NCBI GenBank assembly: GCA_014859545.1
Contig: JACUTZ010000008.1
Location: 1 to 34,014 of the forward strand
Direction of reading: 5' to 3'
DNA from: Gammaproteobacteria bacterium
GTDB lineage: Bacteria; Pseudomonadota; Gammaproteobacteria; Thiohalomonadales; Thiohalomonadaceae
Length of the DNA stretch: 34,014 bases
Part shown: piece by piece, positions 16,614 to 27,062 of the stretch
Numbering within the stretch: position 1 is the stretch's first letter
Layout: every line of letters begins with the position of its first letter
Notes under the pieces: generated by a model
Databases searched by the model: none
What the model was told of the DNA's origin: nothing
The model's input: the letters and a program-made list of their open reading frames with translations, nothing else
Program-made: the position numbers and the translations under genes

Positions 16614-16921
16614 TGGCCAGCCAGGTCGCGCTGGAGTCGGGGCATTTGAAGATCCATGGCGAGATGGATTTCGACTCGGTGCTGGCCCTGCTGGCCCAGA
16701 CCCGCCCCCTGCTTAGTGAGGGACAGGGCCCCCTGGTCATCGACCTGGGCGAGGTCGGGCGGGTTGACAGTGCCGGGCTGGCGCTGTTGATCGAATGGAT
16801 GCGCTTGGCCCGCCAGGCCGGGCGCGAACTGTCCTTTACCCGGCTGCCGGCCCAGATGCAGGCCATCGCCGAGGCCAGTGATCTGGGCGAGGTTTTGCCG
16901 CTGCAAATCGGGCTGAATTAA
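16613..16921 (+). CDS. mlaB: STAS-domain protein MlaB
   Basis: A 102-aa STAS-domain protein that supports assembly and activity of MlaF. The family core VDSAGLALLIEWMRLARQAGREL contains the conserved Asp-Ser pair. The ATG overlaps the mlaD stop as TGATG, with AAGGAG just upstream; a GTG at 16610 is an alternative. In E. coli and Pseudomonas, mlaC lies between mlaD and mlaB; here the two genes touch, so mlaC is absent from the operon. Confidence 0.92.
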   Translation: MASQVALESGHLKIHGEMDFDSVLALLAQTRPLLSEGQGPLVIDLGEVGRVDSAGLALLIEWMRLARQAGRELSFTRLPAQMQAIAEASDLGEVLPLQIGLN

Positions 16922-17028
16922 TCGCCAGGGCGGCGCATGGGCCGTCCCCCAGCGACAATCAAGGCTTACATTCCGGCCCGTCAAACGGTATCATTTCCGA
17001 CCTTTTATACAATCAGGAACCCGATATC

Positions 17029-17283
17029 ATGCAGCCTGAAGAGATCAAAGCCAGGGTCGAGGCCGAGCTGGCCGGGGCCAGTGCCAGTGTCAAAAGCGAC
17101 GGCAGCCATTACGAATTGACGGTGATTTGCGATGCCTTTGCCGGGCTGGGCCGTTTGCAACGTGAGCAGCAGATCAATCGAATCCTGGCCGAAGCGATTA
17201 CCTCCGGGGCGGTTCATGCACTGACCAATCGTCTCTATACCCAGGCCGAATGGGACACTGCCAGCAAGCTGCAGGTTTCCTGA
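17029..17283 (+). CDS. ibaG: BolA-family protein IbaG
   Basis: An 84-aa BolA/YrbA protein. The family helix-turn-helix-like core reads GSHYELTVICDAFAGLGRLQREQQINRIL, with the conserved C-terminal IHALTN-like stretch VHALTNRLYTQAEW. IbaG partners with monothiol glutaredoxins in iron-sulfur trafficking; C35 in VICDAF is a plausible cluster ligand. Its place between mlaB and murA is conserved in Gammaproteobacteria. A 107-bp gap separates it from mlaB. Confidence 0.93.
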   Translation: MQPEEIKARVEAELAGASASVKSDGSHYELTVICDAFAGLGRLQREQQINRILAEAITSGAVHALTNRLYTQAEWDTASKLQVS

Positions 17284-17312
17284 ATCAGGCGATCCGGACC
17301 ATGCCCGACTGA

Positions 17313-19279
<1,967 letters not shown>

Positions 19280-19282
<3 letters not shown>

Positions 19283-19415
19283 CCGCAAAGACGCAAAGGG
19301 CGCAAAGCAACAACAAACTCAAGATGGGTGGGCGAGAATCCCTCCTGAGCTTCACGGCAGCAGTTGTTTGCCATCATGATGTTTTTCTTTGCGTCCTTTG
19401 CGCCTTTGCGGTGAA
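19280..19415 (+). repeat. CGCAAAG palindromic element 1
   Basis: A 136-bp element filling most of the hisG-hisD gap. The left arm (19282-19307) and right arm (19387-19412) are inverted copies of ACCGCAAAG followed by two more CGCAAAG units. The arms match at 24 of 26 bases, and the two differences would pair as G-U in RNA. The inner 79 bp holds further partial pairing (CTCA...GGG with CCCTCCTGAG). The outer ends read TAACCGC and GCGGTGAA. No coding potential is seen. Confidence 0.88.
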
Positions 19416-19449
19416 ATGTTTTTAAGTGAAATAAACGGGAATACGTGAC

Positions 19450-20754
19450 ATGGCTGAGATCAAGCGACTGGACAGTGGCAGCAGCGACTTCTGGCCCGAG
19501 CTGGATAGGCTGCTGGCCTGGGAGGGCGTTTCCGATGATAAGGTTAATGGCATCGTGCGGGAGATCCTCGCGGCGGTGCGCCAGCGTGGCGATGCGGCGC
19601 TGATCGAATACACTAACCGCTTTGACCGGATGCAGGTCAGCAGTATGGCCGAGCTGGAGATCCCCCAGGCACGCCTGCAGCAGGCCCTGGCGGCGATCCC
19701 GCAGGCCCAGCGAGAGGCGCTGGAAAAATCCGCCGAGCGGGTACGCGCCTACCACGAACACCAGAAGCAGGCCTCCTGGTCCTATACCGAGGCCGATGGC
19801 ACCCTGCTGGGACAGCAGATCACCGCGCTGGATCGGGCCGGGCTCTATGTGCCGGGTGGCAAGGCGGCCTATCCTTCCTCGGTGCTGATGAATGCGATCC
19901 CGGCCAAGGTGGCCGGGGTACGGGAATTGATCATGGTGGTGCCGACCCCGGATGGCGAACTCAATGAGCTGGTGCTGGCGGCGGCCGCCATCGTCGGGGT
20001 CGATCGGGTCTTCGCCCTGGGCGGTGCCCAGGCGGTAGCCGCGCTGGCCTATGGCACCGAGACCGTTCCCCAGGTGGACAAGATCGTCGGCCCCGGCAAT
20101 ATCTTTGTCGCCACCGCCAAGGGGCTGGTGTTCGGCAGCGTGGGTATCGATATGATCGCCGGCCCTTCCGAGATCCTGGTGATCTGCGATGGTAAGACCG
20201 ATCCGGACTGGATTGCCATGGACCTGTTTTCCCAGGCCGAGCACGATGAGGATGCCCAATCGATCCTGCTCTGTCCGGATGCGGATTTTCTCGACAAGGT
20301 GGCGCAAAGCATCGACAAACTGTTGCCCGAGATGTCACGCAAGAGCATCATCGAAACCTCACTGCGCATGCGCGGTGCGCTGGTCAAGGTCAAGGACCTG
20401 GACGAGGCGGTGGCGATCTGCAATCACATCGCCCCCGAGCATCTGGAGCTGTCGGTGGAAGACCCGCTGGCCATGTCCACCCAAATCCGCCACGCCGGGG
20501 CGATCTTCATGGGTCGCTACACCGCCGAGGCGGTGGGCGATTACTGTGCCGGCCCCAACCATGTGTTGCCCACCTCACGCACCGCCCGCTTCAGCTCACC
20601 GCTGGGGGTTTATGATTTCCAGAAACGCTCCAGCCTGATCATGTGTTCCGCCGATGGTGCCGCGGTATTGGGCGAGACCGCCTCGGTGCTGGCGCGCGGC
20701 GAAGGCCTGGAGGCCCATGCCCGCTCGGCCGAATACCGCTGCAAAAAGAATTAA
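19450..20754 (+). CDS. hisD: Histidinol dehydrogenase
   Basis: A 434-aa zinc enzyme that oxidises histidinol to histidine in two NAD-dependent steps. Visible motifs are [29 protein letters not shown], the zinc-ligand stretch AEHDEDAQS (E264, H265) and the catalytic pair E330-H331 in APEHLEL. The length matches the family. The ATG follows ACGTGAC with a weak GGGAA upstream. The gene lies between two palindromic elements, and its stop TAA forms the left end of the second. Confidence 0.96.
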   Translation: MAEIKRLDSGSSDFWPELDRLLAWEGVSDDKVNGIVREILAAVRQRGDAALIEYTNRFDRMQVSSMAELEIPQARLQQALAAIPQAQREALEKSAERVRAYHEHQKQASWSYTEADGTLLGQQITALDRAGLYVPGGKAAYPSSVLMNAIPAKVAGVRELIMVVPTPDGELNELVLAAAAIVGVDRVFALGGAQAVAALAYGTETVPQVDKIVGPGNIFVATAKGLVFGSVGIDMIAGPSEILVICDGKTDPDWIAMDLFSQAEHDEDAQSILLCPDADFLDKVAQSIDKLLPEMSRKSIIETSLRMRGALVKVKDLDEAVAICNHIAPEHLELSVEDPLAMSTQIRHAGAIFMGRYTAEAVGDYCAGPNHVLPTSRTARFSSPLGVYDFQKRSSLIMCSADGAAVLGETASVLARGEGLEAHARSAEYRCKKN

Positions 20755-20872
20755 CCGCAAAGGTCGCAAAGAGCGCAAAGGAATACAGGCTGCTGTGTAA
20801 ACGAGCTGTAGATACGCATAACACCATTTGTTCACGTATTTTCTTTGCGACCTTTGCGATCTTTGCGGTGAA
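20752..20872 (+). repeat. CGCAAAG palindromic element 2
   Basis: A 121-bp element in the hisD-hisC gap, built like element 1. The left arm is 20754-20780 and the right arm 20843-20869, each with three CGCAAAG units; 24 of 27 bases match. The outer ends TTAACCGC and GCGGTGAA agree with element 1, while the inner 62 bp does not, so only the arms are conserved. It ends about 26 bp before the hisC ATG. Confidence 0.88.
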
Positions 20873-20898
20873 TGATTTTTTATCCAAGAGATTTTCTT

Positions 20899-21975
20899 AT
20901 GACTAAATCGCCACAGCAGTGGATCCGTCCCGAGGTGCAGGCCATTCAGGCTTACCATGTGCCGGACCCGGGCAATCTGATCAAGCTGGATGCGATGGAA
21001 AATCCCTATGGCTGGCCTGCCGAGATGCAGGACGTCTGGCTGGAGAGCCTGCGCCAGGTGCCGCTGAATCGCTATCCGGATCCGGCGGCCCGCGCCTTGC
21101 AGCCCTTGCTGCGTGCGGCGATGGACGTCCCCGAGGAAATGGGGATGCTGCTGGGCAATGGCTCGGATGAGATCATCCAGATGCTGGCCCTGGCGCTGGG
21201 CGGCGAAGGGCGTAGCGTCATGGCTGCCGAGCCGGGCTTTGTGATGTACCGGATGATCGCCCAATTCAGTGGCATGCACTATTGCGGGGTGCCGCTGGCA
21301 GAGGATTTCAGCCTGGATACCGAGGCGATGCTGGCGGCCATCGCAGAGCATGATCCGGCGATCATCTACCTGGCCTATCCCAATAATCCCACCGGTAATC
21401 TGTTCGATGAAGCGGGTATGGAGGCAATCATCCGTACCGCCAATGGCCTGGTGGTGGTCGACGAGGCCTATCATGCCTTTGCCGGCAAGAGCTTCATGCC
21501 GCGCCTGGGGGAGTTCGACAATCTGTTGGTGATGCGTACTGTCTCCAAACTGGGGCTGGCCGGGCTGCGGCTGGGGCTGCTGGCCGGGCCGATGGCGTGG
21601 CTGGAGCAGATCGACAAGGTGCGCCTGCCCTACAACATCAATGTGCTGACCCAGGCCAGTGCCGCCTTCGCGCTGCAGCATATGGATGTCTTCGAGCAGC
21701 AGACCCGCAGTCTGCGCGAGGAACGGGGCCAGCTGTTGCAGGACCTGGCGGCCATGGAGGGGGTGAGTCCCTATCCCTCGGCGGCCAATTTCATTCTGTT
21801 TCGGGTGGCGCCGGGGCGTGCCAATGCGGTGTTTGAATCGATCCGTGCCCAGGGTGTGCTGATCAAGAATATGAAGGCCAGCGAGGGACCATTGGCCGAC
21901 TGCCTGCGGGTCACCGTCGGCACCCCAGAGCAGAACGAGGCCTTTCTGAGCGCGCTGGCCCAGGCGCTGGCCTGA
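20899..21975 (+). CDS. hisC: Histidinol-phosphate aminotransferase
   Basis: A 358-aa PLP-dependent class I/II aminotransferase for the seventh step of histidine synthesis. The PLP lysine is K217 in TVSKLGLAGLRLG; the substrate-side stretch LDAMENPYGWP and YPNNPTGNLF are typical. The ATG at 20899 has AAGAG eight bases upstream. An earlier in-frame ATG at 20872 lies at the edge of the palindromic element and would add nine untypical residues (MIFYPRDFL), so the later start is preferred. Confidence 0.94.
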   Translation: MTKSPQQWIRPEVQAIQAYHVPDPGNLIKLDAMENPYGWPAEMQDVWLESLRQVPLNRYPDPAARALQPLLRAAMDVPEEMGMLLGNGSDEIIQMLALALGGEGRSVMAAEPGFVMYRMIAQFSGMHYCGVPLAEDFSLDTEAMLAAIAEHDPAIIYLAYPNNPTGNLFDEAGMEAIIRTANGLVVVDEAYHAFAGKSFMPRLGEFDNLLVMRTVSKLGLAGLRLGLLAGPMAWLEQIDKVRLPYNINVLTQASAAFALQHMDVFEQQTRSLREERGQLLQDLAAMEGVSPYPSAANFILFRVAPGRANAVFESIRAQGVLIKNMKASEGPLADCLRVTVGTPEQNEAFLSALAQALA

Positions 21976-22019
21976 GCGAGCACGTCTAGCCCCCCAATGG
22001 CGTATAAAATCGTAACAAG

Positions 22020-22092
22020 ATAATCTCGCAAAGCCGCCAAGAACGCCAAGAAGGCAATATCTCTATGGCGGTGCGGTTTTGGCGGTGACCTG
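22020..22092. repeat. Degenerate relative of the palindromic elements
   Basis: Between the convergent ends of hisC and the protease gene, CTCGCAAAG is followed by two GCCAAGAA units, and about 35 bp later by GGCGGTGCGG and TTTTGGCGGTGA. The arrangement (repeated heptamer-like units, then inverted CGG/GGCGGT units) recalls elements 1 and 2, but pairing is poor. It may be a decayed or different subfamily copy. Confidence 0.4.
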
Positions 22093-22146
22093 ATGCGAGC
22101 TCAATGACGCACTGCTGTCGCAATAGGACCCTTATGCTGGTTCAGC

Positions 22147-23292
22147 TTAGGGTTGTGGCCGCTCGGCGACGATGGCCTGGCGCTCGAAGTGTTCCCCAGC
22201 GCGCAGGCCGCGGATTCGGATGCTCTGTCCTGGCTGTGTTTGGGTGATGCTGCGCAATGCGGTATGGGCATTGACCACCGCCTGTGCATCGATGTGGGTG
22301 ATCACATCGCCTGGCTCCAGCCCGGCCTTGTCGGCCGGGCCACCGCGCAACACCCCGGCAACGACAATGCCGGCCTGGCTGTCGATGGCAAAGGATTCGG
22401 CCAGTTGTGGGGTCAATTCCTGGATCTCTACCCCCAGCCAGCCGCGGCTGACATGACCACGCTCAATGATTTGTGCCATTGAGCTGCGCGCCAGGCTCAC
22501 CGGGATCGCAAAACCGATCCCCTGGGAACCGCCGCTGCGGCTGAAGATCGCGGTATTGATGCCGATCAGCTCCCCATAGGCGGTGATCAGGGCACCGCCG
22601 GAGTTACCCGGGTTGATCGCCGCATCGGTCTGAATGAAATTTTCGAAGGTACTGATCCCCAGTTCGCTGCGCCCGGTCGCACTGATAATGCCCAGGGTGA
22701 CGGTTTGGCCCACCCCAAACGGGTTGCCGATCGCCAGCACCACATCACCGACCCGCATCGCCTCCGAGTCGCCCAGGGTGATCACCGGCAGCGCATCCAA
22801 TTTGATTTTCAGCACTGCCAGATCGGCCTCGCTGTCACGTCCCACTACGCTGGCGGCAGCAGTGCGACCGTCATGCAGGCTGACGCGGATCTCCTCGGCA
22901 TCGGCGATCACGTGATGATTGGTCAGGATGTAGCCCTGTGGGCTGACAATCACGCCCGAGCCCAAGGAGGTTTCCTCACGGTGCTGAGGGCCTGGCTGGA
23001 AGCGATCGCCGAAGAAATGGCGAAAGAAGGGGTCATCGAACAGGGGGCTGGATTGGACCACAATCTTGCGGCTGTGGATATTGACCACCGCCGGGGCTGC
23101 CAGCGCCACCGCATCGGCGTAAGATGCGGGGCCGCTCTGGCGCGGTAGTGTGCTGCCGCTGCCCTCAATGAATTCGACCACGCGTTTTCCATTGTTCAGC
23201 AATTCCGGCTGCCACAGCAGGATCAGAAAGGCGAGGGCCAGACCAATGGTGACGGCCTGGAAGAGGAAAACAACCGGCTTGTGCAAGCGCAT
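22147..23292 (-). CDS. Periplasmic serine endoprotease, DegS/AlgW type
   Basis: A 381-aa trypsin-like protease anchored by one N-terminal membrane segment (about residues 7-27). The catalytic triad is H127 (TNHHVI), D157 (DSEADLAVL) and S231 (NPGNSGGAL). One PDZ domain follows (about 265-370, GVLRGGPADKAGLEPGDVI). A single PDZ plus a membrane anchor indicates DegS/AlgW, the site-1 protease that senses misfolded outer-membrane proteins and cleaves the anti-sigma factor RseA/MucA, rather than DegP. The ATG at 23290-23292 was chosen because the earlier in-frame start lies inside the divergent gene's leader. It suits a region rich in envelope genes. Confidence 0.9.
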   Translation of the reverse strand: MRLHKPVVFLFQAVTIGLALAFLILLWQPELLNNGKRVVEFIEGSGSTLPRQSGPASYADAVALAAPAVVNIHSRKIVVQSSPLFDDPFFRHFFGDRFQPGPQHREETSLGSGVIVSPQGYILTNHHVIADAEEIRVSLHDGRTAAASVVGRDSEADLAVLKIKLDALPVITLGDSEAMRVGDVVLAIGNPFGVGQTVTLGIISATGRSELGISTFENFIQTDAAINPGNSGGALITAYGELIGINTAIFSRSGGSQGIGFAIPVSLARSSMAQIIERGHVSRGWLGVEIQELTPQLAESFAIDSQAGIVVAGVLRGGPADKAGLEPGDVITHIDAQAVVNAHTALRSITQTQPGQSIRIRGLRAGEHFERQAIVAERPQP

Positions 23293-23353
23293 GGGGGATA
23301 GACTCCGCTTCGATATATATGGCCAAATCTTACCCGATGAGGAGACAAATCGC

Positions 23354-24112
23354 ATGGTGAAACTGCAGCAATTGGTGGATTACTGTGATCAGCTGCTCGA
23401 TGTTGGCAGCTATCAGGATTATTGTCCCAACGGCCTGCAGGTCGAGGGGCGGGCCGAGGTACGGCGCATCATCACTGGTGTCAGCGCCTCCCAGGCCTTG
23501 CTGGATGCGGCGGTGGTCCACGAGGGGGATCTGATCCTGGTGCACCATGGCTACTTCTGGAAGGGGGAGGCACAAACCCTGCGCGGGATGCGCAAACAGC
23601 GCATCAAGACCCTGTTGGTCAATGATCTTTCGCTACTGGCCTATCATCTGCCGCTGGATGGCCATGCCGAACTGGGCAACAACGCCCAGCTGGCCAGGCG
23701 CTGGGGTATTCAGGTTGAGGGGCGTTTTGGTGCCGGACCGGCTGGCGGGATCGCGATGTTCGGTCGCCTCGCCCAAGCCTTGTCGGCAAGCGAACTGGCC
23801 GCGCAGCTCAGCGCGAACCTGGGCCGTGAGGCCCTGCTGATCGAGGGTGGTGAGCATCCCATCCGGCGTGTTGGCTGGTGTAGTGGCGCGGCCCAGGATT
23901 ACCTGGAGCAGGCCGCGGGACGGGGACTGGACGCCTTTATCAGTGGCGAGGTCTCGGAGCGCACCGTGCACACTGCCCGCGAACTGGGTGTCCACTACAT
24001 CGGCGCCGGCCACCACGCCACCGAGCGCTATGGGGTGGCGGCCCTGGGTGCACACCTGGCGGAGGTTTTTTCCATAGAAAATCAATTCCTTGACCTGGAT
24101 AACCCAGTGTAA
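23354..24112 (+). CDS. Nif3-like dinuclear metal centre protein (YbgI family)
   Basis: A 252-aa protein of the Nif3/YbgI family, which forms toroidal hexamers with a dinuclear metal site. The metal-binding stretches are present: HHGYFWKG, YHLPLDGHAELGNN, and near the C-terminus ISGEVSERTVH with GAGHHATERYGV. The family is widely annotated as GTP cyclohydrolase I type 2, which is poorly supported; a role in metal or nucleotide handling is unproven. The ATG has GAGGAG upstream. Its start is 61 bp from the divergent protease gene. Confidence 0.92.
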   Translation: MVKLQQLVDYCDQLLDVGSYQDYCPNGLQVEGRAEVRRIITGVSASQALLDAAVVHEGDLILVHHGYFWKGEAQTLRGMRKQRIKTLLVNDLSLLAYHLPLDGHAELGNNAQLARRWGIQVEGRFGAGPAGGIAMFGRLAQALSASELAAQLSANLGREALLIEGGEHPIRRVGWCSGAAQDYLEQAAGRGLDAFISGEVSERTVHTARELGVHYIGAGHHATERYGVAALGAHLAEVFSIENQFLDLDNPV

Positions 24113-24172
24113 GCCACGGATTTTACAGGCCATAAGCCCTGGGTGTGATACAGATAAAAGCCGTCAGCTGCC

Positions 24173-24253
24173 TTGACCTTGTGTACTGTGATAGTGGAAA
24201 ATACGCGACTTTCTCTTTAGCTGGATAAGCATTTACTTATTTTCTGAATAAGT
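24173..24253 (+). promoter_or_regulatory. Candidate petABC promoter and palindromic site
   Basis: In the 231-bp gap before petA, TTGACC (24173-24178) is followed after 18 bp by GAAAAT (24197-24202), a moderate sigma-70 promoter. About 35 bp further downstream lies a perfect 7-bp inverted repeat, ACTTATT-TTCTG-AATAAGT (24235-24253), in the predicted leader. The second could be an operator or an RNA hairpin. No regulator can be named. Confidence 0.35.
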
Positions 24254-24343
24254 GGATAGGGCTATGGGAATACATAGCAGCGCAGCAGCTTGCGCGATAA
24301 CGGTTTACTTACCGAAGATTCATATTTGTTTGGGAGAGGCTTA

Positions 24344-24949
24344 ATGAGCACAGAAGGCGTAGATAAGGGTCGACGCCGCTTCCTGACCGCTGCCACCACG
24401 GTTGTTGGTGCAGTCGGTACCGGATTTGTCGTCGCCCCGTTCGTTATATCCTGGCAGCCCAGCGCCCGCGCACAGGCAGCAGGTGCTCCGGTTGAGGCAG
24501 ATATCAGCCGGCTCGAGCCCGGTCAGATGATGACCGTCGAATGGCGTGGCAAGCCGGTGTGGATTGTTCGCCGCAGCGAGCAGAACATGAAGGAACTGGC
24601 CGAGATCGAAGCTCAGTTGCAGGACCCGGAGAGCAAAAACAGTGGTCAGCAACCTGCCTACGCACAAAACCGTTTCCGCAGCCGTGACAATAACCCCGAG
24701 TATGTGGTGCTGGTCGGTATCTGTACCCATCTGGGTTGCTCCCCCACCTACCGCCCTGACCTGGGCGCCGCCGATCTGGGTGGCGCGGCATGGCGTGGTG
24801 GTTTCTTCTGCCCCTGCCATGGTTCCAAGTTTGACCTGGCCGGTCGTGTCTATACCGGTGTACCTGCCCCGGCCAACCTGGAAGTTCCGCCCTACCAGTA
24901 TCTGAGCGAATCGGTGATCCTGGTCGGTGATGATGGAGGCGCAGCCTGA
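24344..24949 (+). CDS. petA: Ubiquinol-cytochrome c reductase Rieske iron-sulfur subunit
   Basis: A 201-aa Rieske protein of the cytochrome bc1 complex. A Tat-type N-terminus (GRRRFLT) precedes the membrane anchor (about 15-37). The 2Fe-2S ligands are C127 and H129 in CTHLGC and C156 and H159 in CPCHGS; C132 and C158 form the stabilising disulfide. It takes the first electron from ubiquinol at the Qo site. The ATG at 24344 has GGGAGAGG upstream. The stop overlaps the petB start as TGATG. Confidence 0.96.
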   Translation: MSTEGVDKGRRRFLTAATTVVGAVGTGFVVAPFVISWQPSARAQAAGAPVEADISRLEPGQMMTVEWRGKPVWIVRRSEQNMKELAEIEAQLQDPESKNSGQQPAYAQNRFRSRDNNPEYVVLVGICTHLGCSPTYRPDLGAADLGGAAWRGGFFCPCHGSKFDLAGRVYTGVPAPANLEVPPYQYLSESVILVGDDGGAA

Positions 24950-26184
24950 TGAACAGCATGATGACCCAACTGCTGGGCTGGGTGGATGCCCGCTTCCCGC
25001 TGTCCAAGATGTGGAAGGAACACCTGTCCGAATACTACGCACCGAAGAACTTTAACTTCTGGTATTTCTTTGGTTCGCTTGCCTTGCTGGTCCTGGTTAT
25101 CCAGATCGTCACCGGCATCTTCCTCACCATGAGCTACAAGCCCGATGGCGACCTGGCCTTTGGTTCGGTCGAGTTCATCATGCGTGATGTGGAGTGGGGC
25201 TGGCTGATCCGTTACATGCATACCACCGGGGCCTCGGCCTTCTTTGCGGTGGTGTATCTGCATATGTTCCGCGGCATGATGTATGGTTCCTACAAGGCCC
25301 CGCGTGAGCTGATCTGGATCTTCGGCTGTTTGATCTTCCTGGTACTGATGGCCGAGGCCTTCTTCGGCTACCTGCTGCCCTGGGGGCAGATGTCCTACTG
25401 GGGTGCCCAGGTTATCGTCAACCTGTTCCAGGCGGTACCCTTCGTCGGTGAGCCGCTGTCGGTGTGGATCCGAGGTGACTATGTGATCTCCGATGCCTCG
25501 CTGAACCGCTTCTTCGCCCTGCATGTGATCGCCCTGCCGATCGTGCTGCTGGGTCTGGTGGTGGCACACATCATCGCGCTGCACGAAGTGGGCTCCAACA
25601 ACCCCGATGGGGTTGAGATCAAAAAACACAAGGGCCCGGATGGCAAGCCGTTGGATGGCATCCCCTTCCACCCCTATTACACGGTTAAGGATATTGTGGG
25701 TGTGGTGGTGTTCCTGATGATCTTCTCCGTGGTGATGTTCTTTGCGCCGGAGATGGGTGGCTTCTTCATCGAGGCACCGAACTTCATTCCGGCGGATCCG
25801 CTCAAGACCCCTGAGCATATCGCCCCGGTCTGGTATTTCACCCCTTACTACGCGATCCTGCGTGCGGTACCCTCGATTGCCGGTTCGGCCTTCCCGGGTG
25901 TGGCGGCGATGGGTGCGGCGGTCATCATTCTGTTCTTCCTGCCCTGGCTGGATCGCAGCCCGGTCAAGTCGATCCGCTACCGTGGCCTGTGCTTCAAGGT
26001 GCTGCTGTTCCTGTTTGTGGCCAACTTCATCATGCTGGGTTACCTGGGTGCGATGCCCTCTACCCCCGGCAAGACCCTGCTGGCACAGATTGGCACCGTG
26101 TACTACTTCGCCTACTTCTTCGCCCTGGCGATCATTCCGAAGTTTGAAAAGACCAAGCCGGTACCGGAAAGGGTGACATCATGA
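24949..26184 (+). CDS. petB: Cytochrome b subunit of the bc1 complex
   Basis: A 411-aa full-length cytochrome b (the b6 and subunit IV parts in one chain) with about eight membrane helices. The four haem ligands are H91, H105, H192 and H207. The second pair is 15 apart rather than the 14 of mitochondrial and alphaproteobacterial forms; I recall the same spacing from Pseudomonas. The Qo-site motif is present in the form APEMGGF...PANF-like PNFIPADPLKTPEHI. Overlaps on both sides with petA and petC show a tightly coupled operon. Confidence 0.96.
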   Translation: MNSMMTQLLGWVDARFPLSKMWKEHLSEYYAPKNFNFWYFFGSLALLVLVIQIVTGIFLTMSYKPDGDLAFGSVEFIMRDVEWGWLIRYMHTTGASAFFAVVYLHMFRGMMYGSYKAPRELIWIFGCLIFLVLMAEAFFGYLLPWGQMSYWGAQVIVNLFQAVPFVGEPLSVWIRGDYVISDASLNRFFALHVIALPIVLLGLVVAHIIALHEVGSNNPDGVEIKKHKGPDGKPLDGIPFHPYYTVKDIVGVVVFLMIFSVVMFFAPEMGGFFIEAPNFIPADPLKTPEHIAPVWYFTPYYAILRAVPSIAGSAFPGVAAMGAAVIILFFLPWLDRSPVKSIRYRGLCFKVLLFLFVANFIMLGYLGAMPSTPGKTLLAQIGTVYYFAYFFALAIIPKFEKTKPVPERVTS

Positions 26185-26918
26185 AAAAACTGATTATTGC
26201 ACTATTGTTTGCGCTGCCCGGCCTGAGCATGGCCGCAGCCCCTGGCGTACCGCTGGAGAAGGCGGGTATTGACCTGCGTGACCAGTCCTCCCTGCAGCGT
26301 GGCGCGCAATTGTTCGTCAACTACTGCATGGGCTGTCACTCGGTACAGTACCAGCGCTACAACCGGATGGGACGTGACATCGGTCTCAGCGACGATCAGG
26401 TGCGTGACAACCTGATGTTCGTTGGTGATCGCATTGGTGACACCATGACCATCGCCATGCCCAAGGCGGATGCGGCCAGCTGGTTTGGTACCCCGCCGCC
26501 GGATCTGAGCGTAGTCAGCCGTTCCCGTGGGGTGGATTGGCTGTACAGCTACCTGAAGGGCTTTTATATCGATGAGTCGCGTCCCTTCGGCATGAATAAT
26601 GCCGTATTCCCGGACGTGGGTATGCCGCATGCCTTGTGGGAGCTGGAAGGTCTGAAGCGTGGGATCACCGAGACGGTCATCGATGCCGATGGCAACGAGT
26701 CCAGCAAGGTAGTTGGCTACGAAATGGTCAAGCCTGGCAAGCTCAGCGCCGTCGAGTACGATCAGGCCGCCCGCGACTTGACCAACTTCCTGGCCTACAC
26801 CGGCGAGCCGGTCAAGCTGCAACGCCAGCAACTGGGGATTTGGGTGCTGTTGTTCCTGGGTGTCTTGTTCATCTTTGCCTATTTGCTGAAGAAGGAATAC
26901 TGGCGCGACATCCACTGA
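26181..26918 (+). CDS. petC: Cytochrome c1 subunit of the bc1 complex
   Basis: A 245-aa cytochrome c1. A signal peptide (KKLIIALLFALPGLSMA) precedes the haem-binding CMGCH (C49, C52, H53). The axial methionine is probably M148 in FPDVGMPHALW. A C-terminal helix (LGIWVLLFLGVLFIFAYLL) anchors it in the membrane. It passes electrons from the Rieske protein to soluble cytochromes. Its ATG overlaps the petB stop as ATGA. A strong terminator lies about 85 bp downstream. Confidence 0.96.
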   Translation: MKKLIIALLFALPGLSMAAAPGVPLEKAGIDLRDQSSLQRGAQLFVNYCMGCHSVQYQRYNRMGRDIGLSDDQVRDNLMFVGDRIGDTMTIAMPKADAASWFGTPPPDLSVVSRSRGVDWLYSYLKGFYIDESRPFGMNNAVFPDVGMPHALWELEGLKRGITETVIDADGNESSKVVGYEMVKPGKLSAVEYDQAARDLTNFLAYTGEPVKLQRQQLGIWVLLFLGVLFIFAYLLKKEYWRDIH

Positions 26919-27003
26919 CCCGCAACCGGGCTGCTTGTGCTAATATAGCCAACTGGCCCATGCTGTCGCCCCATCAGTATCGGGGCACAGCTGAATGGAA
27001 TGT

Positions 27004-27036
27004 ACAGGGGGGCCTTTTGGCCCCCCTGTTTGTTTA
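27004..27036 (+). terminator. Rho-independent terminator after petABC
   Basis: A perfect 11-bp stem (ACAGGGGGGCC at 27004-27014 with GGCCCCCCTGT at 27019-27029), loop TTTT, followed by TTGTTTA. It ends about 27 bp before the sspA start codon, so sspA must have a promoter inside or just before this hairpin or rely on readthrough. Confidence 0.85.
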
Positions 27037-27062
27037 TAGAACTTGCATGGCAGGAGAATACG

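Noticed and set aside
22128-22153. Imperfect hairpin over the stop codon of the DegS/AlgW-type gene as a terminator
   Set aside because: The stem has a bulge and a mismatch and is not followed by a T-run on the minus strand.
24892-25818. 308-aa open frame opposite petB
   Set aside because: It is a shadow of the conserved cytochrome b gene, with no domain or ribosome site.
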